Made by a program: the position numbers and the translations under genes
The notes under the pieces: model-generated
The model's database searches: none
What the model was told of the DNA's origin: nothing
Seen by the model: only the letters and a program-made list of their open reading frames with translations
Shown: positions 11,586 to 22,265 of the stretch, one piece after another
Layout: every line of letters starts with the position of its first letter
How positions within the stretch are numbered: the stretch's first letter is position 1
Origin: Zingiber officinale
Taxonomy: Eukaryota > Streptophyta > Magnoliopsida > Zingiberales > Zingiberaceae
Reading direction: 5' to 3'
NCBI RefSeq assembly: GCF_018446385.1
Contig: NC_055992.1
Location: forward strand, 103,682,947 to 103,746,946
DNA length: 64,000 nt

Positions 11586-12045
11586 TTTGATATGCTGCGC
11601 GATGCTGCAGTGCACATGCGCGTCGCGCAGCATATCCATTTTCTTTTTTTTTAATTATTCTTTTTAACATTTCCTGATTTTGAATTTTCAAAATCTAAAA
11701 AAATAATAGATATTGTTTTTTTAATTTTGAATTAAAAGATTAATTAAAATATTTTTTTTAGATTTTATTTATAGGTTTAGGGTTCTTAATTGGATTATAA
11801 TTTTTAAGCTATTATTTTTTAAAGATTTTACCTCTATGGTTTAGACTTCCCAATTACATTATAGTATTTAATTAAAATAAATTTAAGTATTTATGGAGTT
11901 TTGTAATATGTTTAAGGGATATTTCTATGTGTTACTGATTTATATAAGGAAATGTTAAAATTTTTAAATTCAAAATGTTAAAAAGAATAATTAAAAAACA
12001 ATTAATTAAAAAAAAAAGAGAAAATGGATATGCCGCAGATTTTTC
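11585..12045. mobile_element. MITE-like inverted-repeat element lodged in a TA microsatellite
   Basis: The left part (about 11630-11685: ATCCATTTTC, T-run, AATTATTCTTTTTAACATTT) is the reverse complement of the right part (about 11970-12030, ending AAAATGGATATGCCGCAG). At the left end GATATGCTGCGCGA and TCGCGCAGCATATC form a further 14-bp inverted repeat around 11589-11635. The element is flanked on both sides by long TA runs (11523-11580 and 12080-12158). That is the arrangement described for rice Micron elements, which target (TA)n; membership in that family is an inference. No open frame. Confidence 0.6.
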
Positions 12046-12075
12046 AAGGTGCTCACAATTATATATACAATATAT

Positions 12076-12079
<4 letters not shown>

Positions 12080-12158
<79 letters not shown>
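12080..12158. repeat. (TA)n microsatellite, right
   Basis: About 79 bp of uninterrupted TA, the right-hand partner of the run at 11523-11580. Confidence 0.97.
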
Positions 12159-12159
<1 letters not shown>

Positions 12160-13547
12160 CTTGTTTATAGCCTCTACATTATCAATTTTTTTTTAATTTT
12201 TACATCATTTATTATTAATCTCATCTACATTATTAATTTTGTTATTTAACTATCGTTTTTAACTATAAATCTCAAACTTTATATATTTATAATGGTTAAA
12301 AAAAATTCTTCAATTTTTTTTATTTTACAAACCTTTTTAAAAATTTGTTTACGACCGACTTACGCCGACTGTAGCAATCATCTTCTCGCCTGTTGCTTGA
12401 CTATGGAAAGTGTGCAAGATTTGACTACGTAGAAGGCACAATTCCCTACTGTTTCTGCAGCATGGGCTCATTTTACCAGAGATGGGATCCATAGGAAAGG
12501 CTTCATTCATTGGTTTAGTAATGAATGTGAGGACCAGCAAGATTAATTACAAACTTGGATTCGATCATTATGTTGATGGTGGTCCAGAGATATAATTTAA
12601 ACTGATCAGTTTACAGACAAGATCAACTTGTTTATTGCAAGAATTTAGGATCTTACATACATGTCTATAAAGCCACATGCCGCGAGATCATTCAATTCAA
12701 TTCAATTATTGATTCTCTTTAATTTACATCCAAAATTATCCAACAAATAATTGGCAGTCAACCCAGCAAACACGGTTCATGTCTTGCTCTTTTGACTGTT
12801 TTTAGTGGTTAGCCAAAGGGAAGTTCTAATTATTAAGCTACCATTGGAAAAAGATCGATCAACAAGGTTCGATGTAAATGCACTCACTGCTGCTGGACCA
12901 TGATGGTTGCCGCTAGAAGCTGCTGTGCTTGAATGCAACTACTCATGTGCGAGTCGGGACCGCGGTGGCTCTGCGGTGAAGTTGATCGAACAGTGATGAG
13001 CTTTCGAATAATGGAGTGTGGTCCGAGTTCATGGCGACCTGGCTCATGTGGTACTTGAGCAGTGCTGCTAGCTATCAACTAATGTCCCCTGAAAGCTTAA
13101 ACAGATTACAATTTACTTTGAGCAGTATACATTAATGTGGCTGAGTGTGTAGGAATCGAATCAATTTAATAGATCAATTCAGTTGATTTCTAAATTTAAA
13201 TTAAATTTTTTAAATAAATTGGTCTATTATTTGGGTATAATTATGATTTAGTGAAATATTACATTATTATGTTTTTTTAAATAAAATAAAATAAAATACT
13301 CTGCCTTTCAATGTTTATGCAAATTTCATAGCATCTAAACAAAATACTGAAATAGGGATGAAAACAATGTCCCTTCTCGATCGGATGACCCCAAAATAAA
13401 ATTTGAAATTAAAAAAAAATTGAATAAAATTTTCGTTTCCCAAAAAATAAAAAGGGGAGGAAATTAAGTAATTTGGCGATAATAAAAGCAAGGCCGTGGC
13501 AACCCCGACGCTCCTCAGTCCTACTTCCCGTCGCTCGACCCAAAGCA
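12159..13547. other. Spacer and promoter region upstream of the receptor kinase
   Basis: AT-rich with short chance frames. The last few hundred bases are the expected promoter and 5' leader of the receptor kinase; I see no decisive TATA box. Nothing else is recognisable. Confidence 0.4.
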
Positions 13548-16500
13548 ATGGCGCCCCCGCCGCCTCGCCGCCGCCAAAGCCTCTTCTTCTTCCTCCTCGC
13601 CGCCGCTTTACTGGCCGCGGCGGCGCAGGAGGAAATGGAGGCTGACGTCTTGCTCGAAATTAAGGCGGCCGTGCTCGATCCCTCCTCCGTGCTCGACGCC
13701 TGGAACTCCTCCTCCGTCGACGGCCACTGCTCCTGGCCCGGCGTTTCCTGCGACTCTCTTCAGGGATTCGTCGAGTCACTCGACCTCGGCGGACTCAATC
13801 TCTCCGGCGTCCTCTCCCCGGCCGTCGGACGCCTCCGCCACCTGCTCAATCTCTCCGCTGCCGCCAATTCACTCTACGGCCCCGTCCCTTCCGAGCTCTC
13901 TCGCCTCGCGAACCTCCGCCACCTCAATCTCTCCAATAACGTCTTCAATGGAACCTTCCCCTCCTCCCTTTCCCGCCTCAAGAACCTCGTCGTACTCGAC
14001 CTCTACAACAATAACCTCACCGGCCCCCTCCCGACGGAGCTCTCCGAGATCCCCAACCTCCGCCACCTCCACCTTGGGGGAAACTTCTTCACCGGCATCA
14101 TCCCCTCAGAGTTTGGTCGTTGGGAGTTTCTCGAGTACCTAGCTGTCTCTGGCAACGAACTCGTCGGCTCCCTGCCCCCCGAACTCGGTAATCTCACCCG
14201 TCTACGACAGCTCTATGTTGGTTACTTCAACAGCTTCGAGGGCGGCATCCCGCCGGAGATCGGCGGCCTTTCGTCGCTCGTCCGTCTCGACATGGCCAAC
14301 TGCGGCCTGACAGGGGAGATCCCTCCCGAGCTCGACAAACTCCAGAACCTCGACACGCTGTTCCTCCAGGTGAACGGACTCTCCGGCAATCTTCCCATGG
14401 AGCTTGGCCGCCTGAGCCACCTCAAGTCGCTGGATCTCTCCAACAACGCCCTCTCCGGCGAGATCCCGTCTTCCTTCGCCGAGCTCCGCAACCTGACCCT
14501 GCTCAATCTGTTCCGCAACAAGCTCCACGGGTCGATCCCGGACTTCCTCGGCGACCTGCCGGCTCTGGAGGTGCTCCAAGTATGGGATAACAACTTCACC
14601 GGCAATATTCCCGAGCGACTAGGCCAGAGTGGGCGTCTGGAGATACTCGATATCTCATCGAACAAGCTCACCGGAACGCTTCCGGCGGACCTCTGTTCCC
14701 AGAACCGGCTGCATACCCTAATCACCCTCGGCAACTTCCTCTTCGGCCCCATTCCGGCGACTCTCGGCGCGTGCAAGTCACTAGCCAGGATCCGAATGGG
14801 GGAGAACTACCTCAACGGATCGATCCCCGATGCTCTCTTCAGCTTGCCGAAGCTCTCACAGATCGAGCTCCAGGACAATATCCTCACCGGCGGGTTCCCG
14901 GATACCGGCGCCGTAACCATGTCGCCGGACCTTGGTCAGATTAACCTGTCCAATAACCGGCTCTCAGGGCCTCTTCCGCCGACCATCGGCAACTACTCCG
15001 GCCTCCAGAAGCTTCTTTTGAACCAGAACCAGTTCTCTGGCCGCATTCCGCCGGAGATTGGGCGGTTGCAGGAACTCTCCAAGCTGGACTTCAGCGGGAA
15101 CCGCTTCTCCGGGCCAATGGCACCGGAGATAAGCCACTGCAAGCTGTTGACTTTCGTCGACCTCAGCCGCAACAGGCTCTCCGGGAAGATCCCACCAGAG
15201 ATTGCCGGAATGCGGATCTTGAACTATCTCAATCTATCTAGGAACCAGCTCGAGGGGAGTATTCCTGAATCGATCGGCACCATGCAGAGCCTCACGGCTG
15301 TCGATTTCTCTTACAACGACCTATCCGGACTCATCCCTGCTGCCGGGCAGTTCAGTTACTTCAATGCGAGTTCCTTTGTCGGCAATCCTGATCTCTGCGG
15401 TCCTTACCTCGGCTCCTGTGGCTCCGCCATCAACGACGGGAACTCCACTCATCCGAGGGGGCCGCTCTCGGCCTCTTTCAAGCTGCTTCTGGTTATCGCT
15501 CTCCTCGTTTGTTCCATCCTCTTCTCCATCGCCGCCATCATCAAGGCCTGGTCGCTAAAGAAGGCGAGCCAAGCCAGGATGTGGCGGCTCACGGCTTTCC
15601 AGCGCCTCGACTTCACCTGCGACGACGTCCTCGACTGCCTCAAGGAGGATAACATCATTGGCAAAGGCGGCGCCGGCATCGTGTTCAAGGGCGTAATGCC
15701 CAACGGTGAGCAGGTGGCGGTGAAGCGGCTCCTGGCGATGACCCGCGGGTCGCCGCACGACCACGGATTCTCGGCGGAGATTCAAACGCTCGGCCGCATC
15801 CGGCACCGGCATATCGTGAAGCTCCTCGGCTTCTGCTCCAATCACGAGACCAATCTGCTGGTCTACGAGTACATGCCCAACGGGAGCCTCGGCGAGGTTC
15901 TCCACGGGACGAAGGGCGGCCACCTCCTCTGGGACACGCGCTACAAGATCGCCGTCGATGCTGCCAAAGGGCTCTGCTATCTCCACCACGACTGCTCGCC
16001 GCTCATCCTCCACCGCGACGTCAAGTCCAACAACATCCTCCTCGACTCCAACTTCGAAGCCCACGTCGCTGATTTCGGCCTCGCCAAGTTCTTGCAAGAC
16101 TCCGGCACCTCGGAGTGCATGTCGGCCATCGCCGGCTCCTACGGCTACATCGCTCCGGGTAATCGCGATGCTTTTTTACTCCTTTAATTCATCATCTGAC
16201 CGCCGGAATCGAGCTCAAAAGCTTCGAACTCGCTTCGACAGAGTACGCATACACGCTGAAGGTGGACGAGAAGAGCGACGTGTACAGCTTCGGAGTGGTG
16301 CTCCTGGAGCTGGTGACCGGCCGGAAGCCGGTGGGGGAGTTCGGCGACGGCGTCGACCTCGTGCAGTGGGTCCGGAAGATGACGGGCTCCGACAAGGGGG
16401 GAGCGCTAAAGGTCATCGACCCCCGGCTCCACACGGTTCCTCTGCACGAGATCATGCACGTGTTCTACGTCGCCATGCTTTGCGTGGAAGAGCAGAGCGT

Positions 16501-16645
16501 GGAGCGGCCGACGATGAGGGACGTGGTTCAAATCCTTATGGACCTACCCCCACCACCGCCACCTCCGGCGATCATGGAGGCGAAGCAAGCGGCGCCAGAA
16601 GAAGCACGAAGCTTGCCGCCGCCGCCGGATCTCCTCAGCATCTGA
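13548..16645 (+). CDS. BAM1: LRR receptor-like kinase, BAM1/BAM2 type (CLAVATA1 family)
   Basis: Two exons, 13548-16158 and 16242-16645, with an 83-bp GT-AG intron that splits the Glu codon of the APE motif, give 1004 residues. I recall about 1003 for Arabidopsis BAM1. The start at 13548 (GCAATGGC) is preferred to the upstream in-frame ATG at 13473 because it begins directly with a signal peptide. Layout: signal peptide ~1-25, an N-terminal cap with the WPGVSC cysteine pair, about 20 leucine-rich repeats to ~600, a membrane segment ~645-668, then a kinase. The kinase has the glycine loop GKGGAG (~705-710), VAVK lysine 726, HRD 822-824 and DFG 842-844, so all catalytic residues are present. 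The tail ends PPPDLLSI, close to the BAM1/2 ending. BAM kinases sit in the plasma membrane, bind CLE peptides and control meristem and anther cell fate. The exon is strongly GC-biased at third positions, as in monocots. BAM versus CLV1 is judged from the tail and the SNHETN/HHDCSP region. Confidence 0.93.
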
Positions 16646-17580
16646 ATGTTGAGTGAATTTTTGCTGAACCGTAAAATGGAACTCGCATTTCCTAGAGATT
16701 GCTACAAATGAGGGAGCAGGAGAATTGTCATCGAGTGGATGTCTTTTTCCTTCCTGCGTCGCATCATGAATCTTGTTCTTGTTCCCTGCCAAGGACAAGT
16801 AGCACAAACATTCCATGTAATTTTTCTTTTCTTTAATTCTTTCTGCTGTTCATGATTTGTCCACAATCACTGTGCAAGAACGGAGAGAGAGACGATTGAG
16901 CCATTTGATTTGACGAGTTTGGAATTGATTGGCAAAATGACATCAAAAGGTAATACAGAGAACCTTGCCAGAGAGACATTCTCCCGTGTAAATTTCCCAA
17001 GCCTGCAAGTGGCCTCGTGGAGCAGTTCATTTAAACTCTCCTCTCCTCTCCTCTCCTCTCCTCTCTATGCGCCACTAGCTGAGATTCCATGAAAATCAAA
17101 CTTCTAGCTGTTTGTTTGTAAATGGGTTAGGTAATTGATTAAAAATTTTATTATGAAAATCAAATAAATAAAAAATAGATTAATTGAATTTCCTTTATCA
17201 ATCTGATCTTGGAAATCAAATGAGTAGTCAATTGCTCACGGCATATTTTATCGAATAAATTAAAATAATTAAGATTTAAAAATAAATAAATTTTAAATTA
17301 ATCGAATTAAAATTTCTAATTAGATCAGCTCGATTGGTTATTTAAATTTAAATGAAAATTTGTTCAGCCCTATTTGGTAATCATAAGTGAGATCCGCTTT
17401 ATGTGAAAGCGGATACTTCAGGAGATTATAAGAAAGGCTATTTAATGGATTAAAGCAAAAGCCCAATGAGTCCACTGGAAACGACGAAAGCAGATGGATC
17501 TCCATTGTCGTTTTTTTTTATAATTTTTTATTTAATTAACTCAAAGTATGGTAGCAAAAAATAATAGCCTTTGAAATAGT
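16646..17580. other. 3' region of the receptor kinase and spacer
   Basis: Roughly the first 200 bp are the likely 3' untranslated region. A (CTCTC)n tract lies at about 17038-17066. The remainder is AT-rich with no recognisable gene. Confidence 0.4.
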
Positions 17581-17582
17581 AT

Positions 17583-17692
17583 TAACACATAAGGAAGACA
17601 TTTACTTCGATTTTATCGAAATTCGAACTTCAAATTTTATGATGACAACACCTCATGTGCTAGCCACTAGACCGTCCCGATTCCTGTAGTAT
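17583..17692 (-). repeat. tRNA-derived SINE-like fragment
   Basis: On the minus strand the phrase GGTCTAGTGGCTAGCACATG resembles a pol III A box. It is followed about 35 bp later by GAAGTTCGAATTTC, resembling a B box. The spacing fits a tRNA-related SINE head, but there is no cloverleaf I can fold by eye and no clear tail. Confidence 0.35.
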
Positions 17693-17798
17693 GATCCAAC
17701 AATAAAATGTTGATGCAATCCATTTGATTTTCAATTGCGACGTATTACATAGCATTTTACTTCAGTGAGATGATAAACATAAAATGTTGGACGATTGA

Positions 17799-18378
17799 TA
17801 GGACTATAAATGAATCAAGTGTTCGTGAATAAGTTTGGTGTTTAGCTTGGGAAAAACTTATTTATATTCATTTAATATACACAAGATTAATTAAATAAAC
17901 AAGCTTAACAGTTCGTTAAACTAAATAAATAAATTTGAATATATATGTGTTCAGTTCGTTAATATTCATGAACAATGTTCGTAAACAATATTTATGAACA
18001 ACATTCTTAAACAATGTTCACGAACCATATTCATTAATAAAACTATTATCAATATGCTAAATAAATAATAAAATAAATAAATAAATTGAATTATCAAACT
18101 CAATAACCAATAAAACAATTAAAAGTTTCAAATAATCAAATAAGTTCAAGCCAAGTTTGAATTGAGAGCTTAATAATATCTAAATGAACCAAGCTCGAAC
18201 CAAGCTCAAGCCAACTTTCAAATAAGCTCAAGCTTATAAAAAATAAACAAAGTCAAGCTTGAATAATTATTTTAAAAGCTTGATTCATTTTAAGCTCGAC
18301 TCAGTTTAGTTCAGTTACATTATTAAACAAGCTTAAACACCCTGAGACTCAGTTCGACTTAGCTCACCTACAACCCTA
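17799..18378. mobile_element. hAT-like non-autonomous element rich in AAGCTCGA/TTCGTGAA motifs
   Basis: The left end TAGGACTATAAATGA and the complement of the right end TAGGGTTGTAGGTGA form an imperfect terminal inverted repeat. Flanking octamers ACGATTGA and GTGGTTGA agree at 5 of 8 positions, consistent with an aged hAT 8-bp duplication. The interior is full of GTTCGT(T/G)AA and AAGCTCGAACC-type phrases. It resembles the element at 36452-52109. No coding frame. Confidence 0.5.
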
Positions 18379-18379
18379 G

Positions 18380-19225
18380 TGGTTGAGTCTTACAATGAAA
18401 GTCTTCAATGGACTAAATCAATCATCCAAAAATTAATCAATAGAAAGAATTATATAATTATATTAGTGCTAGTTAAAAAATTAATATTTATTTATCAGAA
18501 TGAATCTGTTAATTAATCGTATATTATATATCAATATTTGTTAAGTCTACCGAGTGCAATGTAAATTTAATTATTAATTTCTTATATTGAAATGTCAAAA
18601 TCAAGAGGCAAGTTGAATGTATAAAAAATAGATTTCTATGGCCATTTTGTGAATTTTAATTACCTTTTTATTTTCATTTATACATTTAATTTATAAAAAT
18701 GACAATAATTATTTGGACATTTCAAAAATAGAATTAGATTATAATGACCTTTTAAAGCTGTATTTATCTATTTAAAACAAAAGGCCATGTTAATCTAAAT
18801 TGTTGTATGCTTATTTTTAAATCACAATAATTATTTATTTAAAATAATTGTACAATAATTTCACTATACTTATTTTAAGTTTTTTTTAATCATTTCAAAA
18901 CCCAAAGTGTTTTTTTGGGGGGTTTTATTATTTCAAAAGTGATGGATGGATAGATAAATAAACGATAAATTATCCTAAAATTTTCATATAAATTTTAAGT
19001 TTACCATCAGTCTACATGTCAAATAATATTTATTTCAACTTCTTAATCCATCTAACTTACTTAATTCACTACATGTGCACAATCTTATATAATTATATCC
19101 AATTAAATTATATATATATATATATTTTTTGATTTCAAATATTTTATACCTAATAATAAAGTGAATTATATACCTATATATATACAACATATTGAATACG
19201 TGACAACATATTGAATATGTGGCAA
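18380..19225. other. AT-rich spacer
   Basis: No gene or bounded repeat seen; several short TA runs near 19105-19125. Confidence 0.4.
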
Positions 19226-19229
19226 CATA

Positions 19230-19640
19230 TATATAAATGATGCTGATTGATTTATTATAGATAGTACTAGAATAAAAAATTTACTAAATTTTAATTTAAA
19301 TGATGTTAAATTTAAAAGAAATTATATTTCATTATGGGCTCTTTTAACCTATATTTTGTAATGTATCTAAAAAATGTGTACACAAAAATTATGTTAAATT
19401 TAGGAGGAATTATACATCATCATAAACTTCTTATACCTATATTTTACCATGATATAGGTAGTGTACTAGTTTGACTTTAAATAGTACTAAATTTAGGAGG
19501 AATTTTACCTTATTTTGGATGATTGATACCTCCTTTTAGAATATTTGTACTTATATTTTATAATAGTCTCTCAAAATTTATGCACAAGTAGTGAATTGGA
19601 AATAATTAGGAAGTTGAAATAAATATTCTCTGACATAGGG
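19230..19640. repeat. Diverged AT-rich tandem repeats (TAAATTTAGGAGGAATTATAC type)
   Basis: At least three loose copies of a ~110-bp unit contain TAAATTTA(G)GAGGAATT, a TACCTATATTTTA phrase and a CTAGTTTGACTTTAAAT-like link. The same phrases recur at 35690-36300, so this is a dispersed family. Non-coding. Confidence 0.45.
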
Positions 19641-19822
19641 ACTGACAAAAATTTGCATGAGAATTTTAGGGTAATTTGCCTATAAATAAAAACATCATTT
19701 TAATTTTAATAAATATAGACCTTAATTATGTCAATCATTAGGAAACGAGCCCTCTTTTCTATTGGAGCAATCGGTATAATTTTAGATTTTGATATTTGAA
19801 CAAAGATTTAAGTTAGATTATT

Positions 19823-20828
19823 TGTTATATTTTATATGCACTTGTAAGTATGCAGAATGTAAGTACAATAAAGAAAAATCCAAGTATGATCTTGGCAAAA
19901 AAAAAAAGTCCAAGTGTGATCTTGGCAATAGTAAAAGTCCAAGTGGAGTCTTGGCAGTGTAAGTGCAAGTATGTAGTCTTGACAACATAAATCCAAGTGT
20001 GACTTGGCAAGGTTGAAGTCCCGGAGAGAGAAGCTCTTAGCAATGGAAGACCTGACAACAAGGACAAAGCCGAAGAAAGTTCTCGAAGGCAGTGAAGGAT
20101 GAGAAAGCATCTGACAAACACAAGGCTGATGGAGGAGGCTAGAAGGCAAAGTCAAGATTGTTCGGATGAGGATAAGTGCTGAGAGAATGTATTCAGGATA
20201 AATGCTAGGTTTAGGGTTTATCAATCGACTAGGAAGAGAACAGAATATTTCTGTTCTCTCAACCGAAGTGGACGACTGGTCCTGACATTAGTTGACTGGT
20301 ATCGAGCCGTTAGGATGTAACGATCGAATTTCACAGAAGACCAGTCAACTGATAGTGTGATCAGCCGACTGGCAATGGTAGAAACAACTTGGCTATTTTT
20401 TCCCAAGCTCTATATAATGGAACTTGGGGTGCCTGGTTTGAGTGACAAAATTAGAGATGGTTAACCCCATAGAGTCTCCCAAGCTCAGAGATAATCCAAG
20501 AGATCTTGATCGAGTTGTGGTGAACTTTCTCCATGACAAAGAGAATTGAGATAATTGAAGTTTGTCGGAGAATCATCTACCGACGGATTAGGATCGTCCA
20601 CCTTACGAACAACCATAGAATATGAGCTCTAATTTCCGAGCCACATTAAATGTACATGTTAGGGTTTCCTTGTTTTTTTATTGTCTTTCATATTTATAGG
20701 TTAGTTTTCGTATATACTTGTTGTTTATATTTTCGCTGTGCAAACAAGTATCGAAAAATGACTGAAGTGGATGATCGATTATTCATCCCCTCTAACTAGG
20801 AATCAAAGTCCCAATACTTCCACCAACA
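19823..20828 (+). mobile_element. LTR-like fragment with AAGTCCAAGTGTGATCTTGG repeats
   Basis: Between 19870 and 20010 a ~28-bp unit (roughly AAGTCCAAGTGTGATCTTGG plus spacer) is repeated about five times with divergence. It is followed by several GACTGG/CCAGTC palindromic phrases (20220-20370) and a TATA-like CTCTATATAATGG at 20409. The end carries ATTCATCCCCTCTAACTAGG...CCAACA. The phrase ending in a CCCCTCTA-type run and CCAACA matches, in opposite orientation, the start of the LTR-like block at 61287. I infer a solo LTR or LTR fragment of a Ty1/copia-type element. No target duplication is seen. Confidence 0.45.
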
Positions 20829-21197
20829 ATCACATTACCTATCTAATCATAGAATCTTACAATTCAATTATTTGATTTATTAATCAAGTCTCGCAATTTC
20901 CTTTATTTTTTAATTTTTTTTAAATTTTTAAAATTTTTTAAGTTGAAATTAAATTTCCTCCATTTTCAAAATACAAGGAACTTACTTTAAAAAGGTTTTT
21001 TCAATTATAAGAGTCATATTTAATATCATCAATCAATTTTTTATTTTTAAATATTTATTATTATTATTTTGTTCTTGAGAGATGTTGGAGGGAAGACTTC
21101 ATATTTTCTATCCACTCATCTAACAAATCTGATCCAATTCAGTCTTCTATCTCCACTTTATAAATTTGTCATCTCTTCGTTTCTGTGGGGGATAACC
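20829..21197. other. AT-rich spacer
   Basis: Nothing recognisable. Its last eight bases (GGGATAAC) form the left flank of the following hAT-like element. Confidence 0.4.
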
Positions 21198-21784
21198 AGG
21201 GGCGTAGCTATATAAGGCTCAGGAGGTGCGGTCGCATCTCTTGGAATTCAAGGAAAATATTAATACGGTGGGAAAAAAATATATAGTTATAAATTTTGAA
21301 ACGTTCTCTACTTTTTTGTAAAAAATTTCAATTAAACCCCTTTCAACTTAACCTATTTTCCTTTTTTCCCAACTCAATTTTTTTCTTTATCCATTTTTCT
21401 TCTTCCCCCTCTAATCCCGAACTTTTATTTTCCTCTTTTCATTTTTTTTCTTCCTATAATTTTTTTCATATTCTTTTTTATAACTTTAATTTTGCCCGCA
21501 AAATCTTTCGCGACTTGTCGCTGTTGTTATATTCCAAGTCACTATCACCGGACACCGATTGCTACCATCGTCACTGTCATTTGTTGCATGGTTGTTGTCT
21601 TCACTTGGTTAACGTCGTCGCTTCGCCGATGCTCCATAAAAAAACATCTTTTAATTGAGGTGAAATTTACTTAATTGATTTCTTTCGCTTAGCCGACACC
21701 GTTGTTTGCTATTAGCATCATCATCATCGTTCGCTGACTTCGTCGCTTTGCTCCTCTTGAATGAAAATCCTAGCTACGCCACTG
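21198..21784. mobile_element. hAT-type MITE with CAGGGGCGTAGCTA termini
   Basis: The left end CAGGGGCGTAGCTA and right end TAGCTACGCCACTG are inverted repeats differing at one position. The CAGGGGCG...-type end is widespread in plant hAT MITEs. The flanking octamers GGGATAAC (21190-21197) and AGGATCAC (21785-21792) match at 6 of 8 positions, as expected for an old hAT duplication. The 587-bp interior encodes nothing convincing; the 120-residue frame starting at 21296 is low complexity. Confidence 0.75.
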
Positions 21785-21828
21785 AGGATCACCACATGGT
21801 GGGTGGCCTTGGGTTAGGTTGAAGGTAG

Positions 21829-22257
21829 TAAAGGTGTCAAAAATAAATCTAATCCAATGATATGATCCGAATCAATTCGAAAAAAATAAGCTCCAGTTAG
21901 AAATTTTCAAATTAGAGATTTTTGAATCAGATTCGCGTTGACCTAGGTTGATCCGAATTTATATTTTAGTAAATTTTTTAAGGTTAAATTAAATTTTATT
22001 TTAAAATTAAGATGTTTTTATATATATCAATGTTAGTAGGATAATGATGGAGTATTAAGATAAAAATAAAAAATTATAAAAAAATAGTCAAAAAATATAT
22101 ATTTTTAATTAGATTATTTAAGTTATTCGGGTATGATTCGAGTTGGTCGAATTCGGGTTCATATTTAAGAGTTTCGGATTGTATTCAGATTCGGGTCAGA
22201 TTCAAATTGTAATATTTTATATTTTTGTTTTCAATCTGACCCAAATTAACACCCCTA
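21829..22257. mobile_element. hAT-like MITE with TAGGGGTGT-type termini
   Basis: The left end TAAAGGTGTCAA and the complement of the right end TAGGGGTGTTAA form a terminal inverted repeat. The flanks GAAGGTAG (21821-21828) and GAAGGGAG (22258-22265) agree at 7 of 8 positions, a convincing target duplication. Near the right end the repeated phrases TCGGGTT and ATTCGGGT recur. The element is 429 bp and non-coding. Confidence 0.7.
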
Positions 22258-22265
22258 GAAGGGAG

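Noticed and set aside
11430-12196. Open frames rich in Ile-Tyr repeats on both strands
   Set aside because: They are translations of the TA microsatellites.
13473-13547. In-frame ATG 75 bases upstream of the receptor kinase start
   Set aside because: The added residues are basic and unlike a signal peptide, while the ATG at 13548 has good context and starts directly with one.
14003-15703. Several antisense frames of 60-184 codons opposite the receptor kinase
   Set aside because: They are shadows of a GC-rich coding exon; no domain and no independent support.
16159-16187. Open frame of the receptor kinase running on to a TAA after IAPG
   Set aside because: It reads into the intron; splicing GT at 16159 to AG at 16241 restores the APEYAYTLK motif.
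21296-21658. 120-residue frame inside the hAT-type MITE
   Set aside because: Low-complexity Phe/Ser/Leu from T-rich sequence; no transposase motif.
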